A stretch of 64,000 bases of DNA from Flavobacteriaceae bacterium UBA3611 (GTDB lineage: Bacteria; Bacteroidota; Bacteroidia; Flavobacteriales; Flavobacteriaceae). The position numbers and the translations under genes are program-made. The DNA lies in the NCBI GenBank assembly GCA_002375495.1, contig DFLU01000012.1, forward strand, positions 1 through 64,000. Reading direction: 5' to 3'. The notes under the pieces were generated by a model. The model was not told where the DNA came from, made no database searches, and saw nothing but the letters and a program-made list of their open reading frames with translations. Shown here in pieces: positions 51,210 through 58,671 of the stretch. Each line of letters opens with the position of its first letter. Position 1 is the stretch's first letter.

Positions 51210-52073
51210 TTATCGTCTTTTAAAATAGCCCAATAATTTTTTTACGTAGCTCTCATCTACTCTGCAGTTAATGGCTCCAGCCCCACTTTTGGTAAAGGCG
51301 TCCTGAAAATAGGCAACCCGTTCACGATAGTACTGATGGTAGGAATTTCGCACGCCTTTGGCCCCAGTATTTACCAACACCAACTCTCCTGTCTCTTCAT
51401 CTTGCATTTGCACCATGCCCAGATTTGGAATTTCTTCTTCCCGACGGTCGTAAATTCTAATGCCCGTGACATCGTGTTTACCAGATACAATTTTTAGGGT
51501 GTCTTTATACCCGTCTGTGATAAAGTCTGAAAGCACAAAAACAATCGCTTTCTTCTTCATGACATTGGTTAAGTATTTCAGTGCTTGTGAAAGGTCGGTT
51601 TTCTTGCTCTTTGGTTGAAATTCTAACAATTCGCGTATAATACGCAACACGTGGCTCTTCCCTTTTTTAGGAGGAATAAAGAGTTCGATTTCATCGGAAA
51701 ACAGAATCAGGCCTGTTTTATCATTGTTCTGCATGGCCGAAAATGCCAAGGTAGCCGCTACTTCGGTTATGATTTCATTTTTGAATTGGCTATCCGTTCC
51801 GAAGAATTCAGAACCCGAGATATCTGCCATGAGCATGAGGGTAAGTTCGCGTTCTTCTTCAAAAACTTTTACATAGGGCTCGTTGTAGCGGGCGGTAACG
51901 TTCCAATCGATATTCCGAACATCATCGCCAAATTGGTATTGCCGTACTTCAGAAAAAGTCATCCCCCTACCCTTAAACGTACTATGGTACTCGCCACCAA
52001 ACACATGGTCGCTTAGGCGCCGTGTTTTGATCTCAATTTTCCGTACTTTTTTTAAAAGTTCTTTAGTGTCCAT
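51210..52073 (-). CDS. DUF58 domain protein of the bat operon
   Basis: A 287-residue cytoplasmic protein with the DUF58 signature GRGMTFSEVRQYQFGDDVRNIDWNVTAR and a VWA-like fold with MIDAS-like DISGSEFFG. It acts with MoxR and the BatA/BatB proteins in family models. It lies between moxR (107 bases upstream) and the BatD-like gene (19 bases downstream). No signal peptide. Confidence 0.94.
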   Translation of the reverse strand: MDTKELLKKVRKIEIKTRRLSDHVFGGEYHSTFKGRGMTFSEVRQYQFGDDVRNIDWNVTARYNEPYVKVFEEERELTLMLMADISGSEFFGTDSQFKNEIITEVAATLAFSAMQNNDKTGLILFSDEIELFIPPKKGKSHVLRIIRELLEFQPKSKKTDLSQALKYLTNVMKKKAIVFVLSDFITDGYKDTLKIVSGKHDVTGIRIYDRREEEIPNLGMVQMQDEETGELVLVNTGAKGVRNSYHQYYRERVAYFQDAFTKSGAGAINCRVDESYVKKLLGYFKRR

Positions 52074-52180
52074 TTAGGTAGCGGATAGAATTTAGAGGGT
52101 AGTGTGTTAGATTGTTTAAATATATGGTTGGGACTACAGCATATTTGTTTGCGTACCAACCTCGAACGACCAACGACTGC

Positions 52181-53185
52181 CTAAGGCACCTCTATTACAT
52201 TCACGATTTTTTGGATAATGTCTTCAGAAGTAATGTTTTCAGCTTCCGCCTCGTAGGTAATGCCGATACGGTGACGCAATACATCTTCCACTATGGCGCG
52301 TACGTCTTCTGGAATCACATAGCCACGTCGTCTAATGAATGCGTAACATTTGGCTGCCATAGCCAAGTTGATGCTTCCACGTGGAGATGCTCCAAAACTG
52401 ATTAGGCCGTTTAATTCTTTTAATCCGTAATTTTCTGGTGTTCGTGTCGCAAAAATGATGTCTAAAATATATTTTTCGATTTTTTCATCCATATACACCT
52501 CACGTACGGCAGCTTGTGCACGCTTTATCTGGTCTAAGGTCACCACCGGATTCACTTTTTCAAAAGCACCTTTTAGATTTTGGCGCAAAATGAGTTGTTC
52601 TTCTGAAATTTGAGGGTATTTAATCACCGTTTTCAACATAAAACGGTCTACCTGTGCTTCGGGAAGTGGGTACGTACCTTCTTGCTCTACGGGGTTTTGT
52701 GTTGCCATCACCAAAAACGGTCTATCCAAGACAAAAGTTTCGTCACCAATAGTCACCTGTTTTTCTTGCATAGCCTCTAGCAATGCCGATTGCACCTTTG
52801 CCGGGGCACGGTTAATTTCGTCTGCCAACACAAAATTTGCGAAGATGGGTCCTTTTTTAATGCTGAAATCGTTCAGCTTCATATTATAAATGAGGGTACC
52901 AATAACGTCTGCAGGAAGCAAATCTGGTGTAAATTGAATTCTACTAAAGCTACCGTGAACCGCTTGTGAAAGCGTATTGATGGCGAGTGTTTTTGCCAAC
53001 CCTGGCACCCCTTCCAATAGGATGTGTCCTTGTCCCAACAGCCCAATGAGCAAGCGCTCTACCATTTGTTTCTGGCCAACTATTACTTTATTGATTTCGA
53101 GGGTAAGAATGTCTACAAAAGCACTCTCTTTTTCGATTTTTTCATTGAGTGCACCGATGTCCATTGCGGTATTGGTCTCTTCCAT
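52181..53185 (-). CDS. moxR: MoxR-family AAA+ ATPase
   Basis: A 334-residue AAA+ ATPase. Walker A is GVPGLAKT at residues 59-66, Walker B is VLADEINRAPAKVQSALLEAMQE, and sensor motifs follow in LVMATQNPVEQEGTYPLPEAQVDRF. MoxR proteins act as chaperones for VWA proteins; here it is the first gene of the bat operon, separated from the DUF58 gene by 107 bases that show no gene. Confidence 0.97.
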   Translation of the reverse strand: MEETNTAMDIGALNEKIEKESAFVDILTLEINKVIVGQKQMVERLLIGLLGQGHILLEGVPGLAKTLAINTLSQAVHGSFSRIQFTPDLLPADVIGTLIYNMKLNDFSIKKGPIFANFVLADEINRAPAKVQSALLEAMQEKQVTIGDETFVLDRPFLVMATQNPVEQEGTYPLPEAQVDRFMLKTVIKYPQISEEQLILRQNLKGAFEKVNPVVTLDQIKRAQAAVREVYMDEKIEKYILDIIFATRTPENYGLKELNGLISFGASPRGSINLAMAAKCYAFIRRRGYVIPEDVRAIVEDVLRHRIGITYEAEAENITSEDIIQKIVNVIEVP

Positions 53186-53353
53186 ACTTTTAAGATTCTT
53201 TTTATGTGTAAGCTATACGTCTAATAACCACGCAAATTGCCTATTTATTATGGCAATTCCTGTTAATGATTGGTTAAAAAGACGAAGTAGAAATGGAAAC
53301 ATTTCAGCCTGTATAAAGCCCTCAAATTTAAAAAGTGTGATTTAATTTCCAAA

Positions 53354-53375
53354 ATGACAGATTAATGACAGATTA
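53354..53375. repeat. Direct repeat, two perfect 11-bp units ATGACAGATTA
   Basis: Two adjacent perfect copies in the 287-base gap upstream of moxR (53186-53472). The rest of this gap holds one terminator (53424-53447) and no gene that I can support. Confidence 0.8.
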
Positions 53376-53423
53376 TGGTTGGCTCTTATCTAAACAGACA
53401 TCTCTATTTTCAGTTTTATGCAT

Positions 53424-53447
53424 AAAAAAGGGATGCAAATGCACCCC
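53424..53447 (-). terminator. Terminator of the small lipoprotein gene
   Basis: Hairpin GGGTGCA/TGCATCCC (one bulged base) followed by six T residues on the minus strand, 26 bases after the stop of the gene ending at 53473. Confidence 0.7.
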
Positions 53448-53472
53448 CGTGTTACCTTTATTTTCTTCTTCT

Positions 53473-53898
53473 TTATTGTACAGCCAAATCTACGGTTCCC
53501 AACGCTGTTACTTCGCCTCTCTTCACTTCAACATCCTGAAAAATTTCCACATTATCAGTATTTTCTGTTGTTATGGTAACGGTATATATACCTTCGTTAA
53601 AGCCTGTGATAAAAAATTCACCGTTCTCATCAGTCGTTCCTGTGATTTTCTTTTCTCCATTGGTTGCGCTAATTTCTATGTTGGCGTTTGGCGCAATTAC
53701 GCTTCCCATAATCGCTCCGTCAATCTTCGCTGTGAAATTTGCGGTAGGTTCAAAAATTTTGGCTGTTGGCTCAGTGGCAATTTCTTCAGTCGTACTATCG
53801 GTACATGCCATTACCACTGCAAATATGACGAGCAAAAACACACCATTTTTTAATAATGATTGTAGCGTTTTATTGATAAGTGTGTGATCTTTCTTCAT
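53473..53898 (-). CDS. Small lipoprotein with carboxypeptidase-regulatory-like domain
   Basis: A 141-residue protein with a long N-terminal region, a hydrophobic segment (GVFLLVIFAVVMAC) and lipobox VMAC (Cys at 32), then a Thr/Glu/Pro linker and a single Cna-B/CarboxypepD_reg-like beta domain (GSVIAPNANIEISATNGEKKITGTTDENGEFFITGFNEGIYTVTITTE). The domain resembles the C-terminal part of the DUF4382 lipoprotein encoded next on the same strand, and the two genes share an almost identical upstream TTAAC array, so they look like members of one regulon. Role unknown, probably surface exposed. Confidence 0.8.
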   Translation of the reverse strand: MKKDHTLINKTLQSLLKNGVFLLVIFAVVMACTDSTTEEIATEPTAKIFEPTANFTAKIDGAIMGSVIAPNANIEISATNGEKKITGTTDENGEFFITGFNEGIYTVTITTENTDNVEIFQDVEVKRGEVTALGTVDLAVQ

Positions 53899-53947
53899 GA
53901 CTGTTTAATTTTGTTATTTCAAAAATACTTATGAATAGACATAATGG

Positions 53948-54009
53948 GATATTCCTTAACAATGATTAACGCTGCGTTTAACCATGAATTAACTATAGAA
54001 AATGTTAAA
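53948..54009 (-). promoter_or_regulatory. TTAAC box array A
   Basis: TTAA cores start at 53956, 53966, 53978, 53989 and 54005 (steps 10, 12, 11, 16), all TTAAC except the last. The nearest box is 57 bases from the start codon at 53898. A -7-like TATTTTTG lies between array and gene. The array at 54902-54964 has the same steps. Confidence 0.7.
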
Positions 54010-54012
54010 GCA

Positions 54013-54041
54013 CAAAAAAAGCCTCCTAGGAGACCTTTTTT
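54013..54041 (-). terminator. Terminator of the DUF4382 lipoprotein gene
   Basis: A short GCCTC/GAG stem around CTAG with seven A on one side and six T on the other, 18 bases past the stop at 54059. It adjoins TTAAC array A. Confidence 0.55.
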
Positions 54042-54058
54042 ACATTCAGCATTTTATG

Positions 54059-54847
54059 CTATTCAAAAATTACTTCATCGAGTGTAGTTGTGACACCAAC
54101 TACTACTACAACATCATCTACAACAATTGGTGGAAACCCTAGCAAGGGATCTGTCTCATACGTTACCGTATAAGTTCCTGCCGGGACACCTACCAGTGAA
54201 AATTGTCCTCCCACATTTGTATACGACGATATTTCAACAGGTCCATTTGATGCTGTAACTAACGTTTGAATTCCCAACGGAAGTACATTCCCGACTATTG
54301 CCCCAGTCTCAGCCTCAGTAGAAGCTCTAATAACGGGTTTCAAAAGATAGCCTCCATTTCCTTGTTGTACTATCGATTCTTCTACATCAAAATCTAAAAT
54401 AAATTCGTAAAAAATTCCTGGTTCAAGTGTCTCATTTACATTTATCTTTAATCCAGATTGTTGCGCACTAGGTGTTTGTAGTGGGAACGTTTCTCCATCT
54501 ACTACAACCGTATTGTTGTCTCCTAAAATAAGTCGAATCTGGCTTATTGACCCTGCGGGAATTTCATCATCTACAAGAAGTATAGATACTCCTCCCGTTA
54601 GCTCAAGTAGGTTATACACACCAGCATTCACATCGCCAATCACTACTTCGTCGTCGCTGCCATTGTATTTAATAACGACATCTTGTACGTCTACAAAAAC
54701 AGCTTCATAATCGCCAGGGGCATCGACTAATTTTACAGACATTCTTGCTGTCTCGTCGGGGGTTACTTCTGAATCATCGTCATTGCTACAACCAATAAAA
54801 ATTGAGAGCATACAAATTGAGATGATTCCATACATTAATTTATTCAT
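54059..54847 (-). CDS. DUF4382 lipoprotein with carboxypeptidase-regulatory-like domain
   Basis: A 262-residue lipoprotein (lipobox IGC-type, MLSIFIGCSNDDDSE with Cys at 20). Residues about 33-165 form a DUF4382 domain (ARMSVKLVDAPGDYEAVFVDVQDVVIKYNG ... LLELTGGVSILLVDDEIPAGSISQIRLILG); the C-terminal ~85 residues form a CarboxypepD_reg-like beta domain (GNVLPLGIQTLVTASN ... GQFSLVGVPAGTYTVTYE). No enzyme motif is seen. The C-terminal domain and the upstream array are shared with the small lipoprotein gene downstream. Confidence 0.87.
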   Translation of the reverse strand: MNKLMYGIISICMLSIFIGCSNDDDSEVTPDETARMSVKLVDAPGDYEAVFVDVQDVVIKYNGSDDEVVIGDVNAGVYNLLELTGGVSILLVDDEIPAGSISQIRLILGDNNTVVVDGETFPLQTPSAQQSGLKINVNETLEPGIFYEFILDFDVEESIVQQGNGGYLLKPVIRASTEAETGAIVGNVLPLGIQTLVTASNGPVEISSYTNVGGQFSLVGVPAGTYTVTYETDPLLGFPPIVVDDVVVVVGVTTTLDEVIFE

Positions 54848-54901
54848 AATAAAAAGAGTTTTAGGTTTGTGCTACAATAGTAACTCAAGACATTTCTAAA
54901 G

Positions 54902-54964
54902 AAATATCCATTAACATTGATTAACGCTACAATTAACCCGTTGTTAACTATACGAAATGTTAAA
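54902..54964 (-). promoter_or_regulatory. TTAAC box array B
   Basis: TTAA cores start at 54911, 54921, 54933, 54944 and 54960, with steps 10, 12, 11, 16 identical to array A. About 45 of the 62 aligned bases match array A, including GATTAACGCT and the end ATGTTAAA. The nearest box is 63 bases from the start codon at 54847; the divergent SDR gene begins 36 bases beyond the array. Confidence 0.7.
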
Positions 54965-54999
54965 AGAATCGCTATTTTTAAGCTGAAAAATAAATTGTT

Positions 55000-55761
55000 A
55001 TGTTCTTAAAAGATAAGATTGCCCTCATTACAGGTGCAACTAGTGGTATTGGGCGTGCGACCGCACTTCTCTTTGCCGAAAATGGCGCTAAACTTATTCT
55101 CTGCGGAAGAAGAAAAGAACGGTTAGATGAGCTCGTAAAACTATTGTCTACATTCACCGAAGTACATACCCTGCAATTTGACGTGCGCGATAAAGAAATC
55201 GTTTTTTCAATGATTGAATCACTGCCAAACGAGTTTTCAGAAATCGACATCCTCATCAACAATGCGGGAAATGCCCACGGACTAGATCCAATCCAATCTG
55301 GTAGTACAGATGATTGGGACGCTATGCTCGATATAAATGTAAAAGGCTTGTTGTACGTGACTAAAGCTATACTTCCGAAATTATTGTCGCGTCAATCGGG
55401 ACATATCATCAACATTGGTTCTACGGCAGGCAAAGAAGTCTATCCGAATGGAAACGTATATTGCGCCAGCAAACATGCGGTAGATGCACTAAGCCAAGGT
55501 ATGCGACTCGACCTAAATGGCAAGGGTATTAAGGTAGGCGCAATTAATCCGGGATTGGTAGAAACCGAATTTAGCGAAGTACGGTTTAAAGGAGACACCG
55601 AAAGAGCCGATAAAGTCTATCAGAACTTTACCCCATTACGCCCCGAAGATATTGCCGATATCATCCTTTTTGCTGTGACGAGACCTGCGCATGTAAATAT
55701 CGCAGACCTCACCGTGATGTGTTTGGACCAAGCCAGTAGTACGATAGTTAATAAGACGTAG
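55000..55761 (+). CDS. SDR-family NAD(P)-dependent oxidoreductase (YdfG-like)
   Basis: A 253-residue classical short-chain dehydrogenase: cofactor loop TGATSGIG at 11-18, NNAG at about 85-88, catalytic Ser in INIGSTAG and Y154-xxx-K158 in YCASKHAVDAL. The end PAHVNIADLTVMCLDQASSTIV resembles the YdfG group, which oxidises L-allo-threonine, serine and 3-hydroxy acids. Cytoplasmic. Its promoter region is shared with TTAAC array B, so it could be co-regulated, but its direction is opposite to the lipoprotein gene. Confidence 0.92.
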   Translation: MFLKDKIALITGATSGIGRATALLFAENGAKLILCGRRKERLDELVKLLSTFTEVHTLQFDVRDKEIVFSMIESLPNEFSEIDILINNAGNAHGLDPIQSGSTDDWDAMLDINVKGLLYVTKAILPKLLSRQSGHIINIGSTAGKEVYPNGNVYCASKHAVDALSQGMRLDLNGKGIKVGAINPGLVETEFSEVRFKGDTERADKVYQNFTPLRPEDIADIILFAVTRPAHVNIADLTVMCLDQASSTIVNKT

Positions 55762-55768
55762 TTATTTC

Positions 55769-55789
55769 AGGTTAAAGGTTAAAGGTTAA
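55769..55789. repeat. Tandem 7-bp repeat AGGTTAA, three copies, before a start codon
   Basis: Three perfect AGGTTAA units end four bases before the ATG at 55794. AGG in each unit could pair with 16S rRNA, so copy number would alter ribosome-binding spacing. Confidence 0.85.
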
Positions 55790-55793
55790 AATA

Positions 55794-56183
55794 ATGGCAA
55801 AAATCGAAAAGTTTGAAGACATGGAAATCTGGCAGCTTGCCAGAGAAATTTGCATGGATGTTTGGAGTTTAATTGATAACACCCCCCTAAATAAAGATTA
55901 TAAGTTACGAGAACAAATCAATAAATCCTCTGGGTCTGTAATGGACAATATTGCCGAAGGATATGAGCGTGATGGAAATAAAGAGTTTATAAATTTTCTT
56001 AGTATTGCAAAGGCCTCAAATGGAGAGACGAGGTCACAATTATATAGATGTCTAGACAGAAAATACATTAATCAAGAAACCTTTAATAAAATATCCTCAA
56101 AGCTTCTGACGAATAGTCGAAAAATAAAATCATTTATGAATTACCTAAAAAATTCAGATAGACGAGGCTCCAAATATGACTAG
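55794..56183 (+). CDS. Four-helix-bundle protein (S23/IVP-like)
   Basis: A 129-residue protein of the four-helix-bundle family originally found in 23S rRNA intervening sequences: FEDMEIWQLAREICMDVWSL, DYKLREQINKSSGSVMDNIAEGYER, EFINFLSIAKASNGETRSQLYRCLD and a last helix. It is not within an rRNA gene here, as is common for Bacteroidota homologues. Function unknown. A 7-bp tandem repeat precedes its start. Confidence 0.9.
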   Translation: MAKIEKFEDMEIWQLAREICMDVWSLIDNTPLNKDYKLREQINKSSGSVMDNIAEGYERDGNKEFINFLSIAKASNGETRSQLYRCLDRKYINQETFNKISSKLLTNSRKIKSFMNYLKNSDRRGSKYD

Positions 56184-56228
56184 TTAAATCTTGTAACATG
56201 TAATACTTTCAACCTGCAACTAGAAGAT

Positions 56229-57365
56229 ATGATCAACAAACGCTTACTCATTAAAAACTTGCTCGCGCACAACGACGAGAGTAGTTTTTATGACAAAAAG
56301 CGAAAAATAGATTTGGGCAGCAAAGAAGGAAAGGCGAAATTCCTAAAACACATCTGTGCCCTTAGCAATAGCAACCCCAAGAACAATAGTTTTATTGTAA
56401 TTGGTGTTGAAGATGAAGGCAATGAAATTAGGGGAGTCGATTTCTTTGACGATAGTAAATTGCAGAATTTGGTAAACGCGTACCTCACCAATGCGCCCAT
56501 CATTTCGTATGAAAATGTGCTGTTCCCGCATTTGCCAGACGATAAAGTAGTGGGGCTGGTTACCATTCGGCCTACGGGTGAGATTACCTCGCTGCGAAAA
56601 AACATCTGGAAATATTGGGGTGGCTCTATCTTTTTACGCGACGGCAGTATCTCGATGCCAAAAGATTTCGATATCGAGATTAAAGACGTGAACTCTGAAA
56701 TCGTCGCTGCCATTGAAAATCAAGCAAAAAACAATATCGAATTGACGCTTGATGGAGTCATTAATTTTATAAACTATCGGCATTCAGATTTGGCATCGCA
56801 CTATAAAGTGTTTAAAGAAATTTTTGTGGTGTGCTGGGCTGGCAATACCAAACTAGTGAAAGGAGAAACCTATTACTCTCGTGTGGATATTGAACTCATT
56901 AACGAGCAGGTAAAACTTTTCTATTCGGCTTTAGACGAAGTGAGCATTGTCTATACCCAAGATTATTTCCGAATTACAGAATATGTACATCTCGGTCTCA
57001 ACAATCAGTTTCGTTATTACCCTTTAGAAGAAGTCACCATCAACTTTAAAGAGAATGGCTTCTACACCATAGACACCCATCTTATTTTTGAGCCGCCAAA
57101 ATTCAACAAAAAGACGCTTTTCCATATATATAATAGCAACAATGCCCTAGTTGAAAAGTTACGAAAGGGTATTCCGCTGACCGTTTCCGAAGAAAAAGAT
57201 GTGCGCAATCTGGCAGAAACTTACCTTATTTGTTATCTAAATGACTTTTCTGATGCCAAAGAAAAGCTATTGGAAGCGAAACCTTTTTTAAAGAGTCTCG
57301 GCGGAGAAGCGTATCAAGCTTTTAAAGAAAGTGTGCGAATTTTAAGAAAGGTGAAATATAACTAA
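56229..57365 (+). CDS. AlbA_2 (Schlafen-type) domain protein
   Basis: A 378-residue cytoplasmic protein. Residues about 18-140 match the AlbA_2 DNA-binding/nucleotide-binding domain: SSFYDKKRKIDLGSKEGKAKFLKHICALSNSNPKNNSFIVIGVEDEGNEIRGV. The remaining ~230 residues are unassigned, mixed alpha/beta, and include YEN/HLGLNNQFRYYPLEEVTINF. AlbA_2 proteins occur as transcription regulators and in some anti-phage systems; no effector gene is adjacent. It lies 45 bases after the four-helix-bundle gene. Confidence 0.88.
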   Translation: MINKRLLIKNLLAHNDESSFYDKKRKIDLGSKEGKAKFLKHICALSNSNPKNNSFIVIGVEDEGNEIRGVDFFDDSKLQNLVNAYLTNAPIISYENVLFPHLPDDKVVGLVTIRPTGEITSLRKNIWKYWGGSIFLRDGSISMPKDFDIEIKDVNSEIVAAIENQAKNNIELTLDGVINFINYRHSDLASHYKVFKEIFVVCWAGNTKLVKGETYYSRVDIELINEQVKLFYSALDEVSIVYTQDYFRITEYVHLGLNNQFRYYPLEEVTINFKENGFYTIDTHLIFEPPKFNKKTLFHIYNSNNALVEKLRKGIPLTVSEEKDVRNLAETYLICYLNDFSDAKEKLLEAKPFLKSLGGEAYQAFKESVRILRKVKYN

Positions 57366-57406
57366 GTAGTAATCTAGACTGTAACATAATTAGCCATTAT
57401 TTTACT

Positions 57407-57414
57407 TATCTTTA
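57407..57414 (+). promoter_or_regulatory. Probable -7 box TATCTTTA
   Basis: TAnnTTTA 25 bases before the ATG at 57440. Confidence 0.45.
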
Positions 57415-57439
57415 AAACCCTAATTTTAAAACCAACCTC

Positions 57440-58579
57440 ATGGGCATATTCGACAAGATTAAAGAAAAACTGAGTCACGAATTTATTGATATTATCGAAT
57501 GGTTAGACTATACCGATGATACCATTGTACATAGATTTGAGCGCTATCAAAATGAAATAAAAAACAACGCCAAACTCATCGTACGCGAAGGGCAAACCGC
57601 AGTGTTTGTGAATGAAGGCCAATTGGCCGATGTGTTTGGGCCAGGCACCTATACCCTAAACACCCAAAACCTCCCTATTTTAACCACGCTTAAAGGTTGG
57701 AAATACGGTTTCAACAGTCCGTTTAAAGCGGAAGTATATTTTGTAAACACCCACCTATTCACCGACGAAAAATGGGGCACAAAAAACCCGATCACACTAA
57801 ACGACGACCGTTTTGGTTTGGTAGAAATTCGTGCCTTCGGAACCTATGCTTTTAAAATAAGCGATGCTGGAAAATTTGTGGTAGACATTGTTGGGACCGA
57901 TAATAACTTTACCAATTTTGAAATCAATGAACATTTAAAAAGCTTAATAGCGACACGTTTTACCGATACCGTTGGAGAAGCCAATTTACCCATCGAATTG
58001 TATGCAGCTAATACCACCGAACTTTCTGAAACATGCAAAGAGGTGATGCAGCCCGAGTTTGAGAGTGTGGGTATTTCGTTGGAAAAATTCTACATCGAAA
58101 ATGTGTCGATGCCCGAAGACCTTAAGAAAGAAATCTTTGAATACAGCCGAATTGACAAATTAGACCTCGACAAACTTACCAAGTTCAAAACTGCAAAAGC
58201 TATTGAAGCTGCAGCCGCAAATGAAGGAGGTACTGCAGGTGCAGGAATGGGCATGGGAATGGGCTTTGTTCTCGCACAGCAAATGGGTGGTATGATGAAC
58301 CCACAAATGGGTGGCCAACAACAAGCCCCAGCACAACAACAAGCAGGAGCAGGCATGCCACCGCCAATGCCAGCAGCCGTTCAGTATTTTTATGCCGCAA
58401 ACGGACAACAAGCCGGCCCCGTAGGTTTTGAACAGCTACGAGCACTTTTCGCGAACAGAACGGTGAATAAAGACACCTTGGTTTGGAAACAGGGCATGCA
58501 AAATTGGACCGCCCTTAGTGAAGTAGAAGAACTAAAAGCCTTTTTGGGAGGCAATACGCCACCACCTTTGCCTCAGTAA
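57440..58579 (+). CDS. SPFH-domain protein with C-terminal GYF_2 domain
   Basis: A 379-residue protein. Residues about 30-245 form an SPFH (virion-core/YdjI-type) domain: REGQTAVFVNEGQLADVFGPGTYTLNTQNLPIL, then AFGTYAFKISDAGKFV and ISLEKFYIENVSMPEDLKKEI. A Gly/Met/Gln-rich linker (about 260-310) joins a GYF_2 domain (QYFYAANGQQAGPVGFEQLRALFANRTV ... LVWKQGMQNWTAL). No membrane segment is visible, unlike flotillins. The next gene is a zinc-ribbon protein, the partner often seen beside this type in bacteria. Role probably in membrane or stress scaffolding; unproven. Confidence 0.9.
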   Translation: MGIFDKIKEKLSHEFIDIIEWLDYTDDTIVHRFERYQNEIKNNAKLIVREGQTAVFVNEGQLADVFGPGTYTLNTQNLPILTTLKGWKYGFNSPFKAEVYFVNTHLFTDEKWGTKNPITLNDDRFGLVEIRAFGTYAFKISDAGKFVVDIVGTDNNFTNFEINEHLKSLIATRFTDTVGEANLPIELYAANTTELSETCKEVMQPEFESVGISLEKFYIENVSMPEDLKKEIFEYSRIDKLDLDKLTKFKTAKAIEAAAANEGGTAGAGMGMGMGFVLAQQMGGMMNPQMGGQQQAPAQQQAGAGMPPPMPAAVQYFYAANGQQAGPVGFEQLRALFANRTVNKDTLVWKQGMQNWTALSEVEELKAFLGGNTPPPLPQ

Positions 58580-58593
58580 TAGAAGATTAACGG

Positions 58594-58667
58594 TGTCTGG
58601 TTGAGCGCAGTCGAAACCTTAGTACATCGTATCAAATTTGAAGTTCTCGACTGCGCTCGAACAGACA
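58594..58667. repeat. Palindromic element, second copy
   Basis: Arms GGTTGAGCGCAGTCGAAACC and GTTCTCGACTGCGCTCGAAC plus AGACA, separated by an unrelated spacer, as at 10065-10139 and in the same orientation. It fills nearly all of the 92-base gap and ends four bases before the ATG at 58672. Confidence 0.9.
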
Positions 58668-58671
58668 ATAT

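Noticed and set aside
58090..58445. Cys/Trp/Leu-rich open frames on the minus strand
   Set aside because: Antisense of the Gly/Gln/Pro linker of the SPFH-GYF_2 protein; low-complexity coding DNA keeps reverse frames open.
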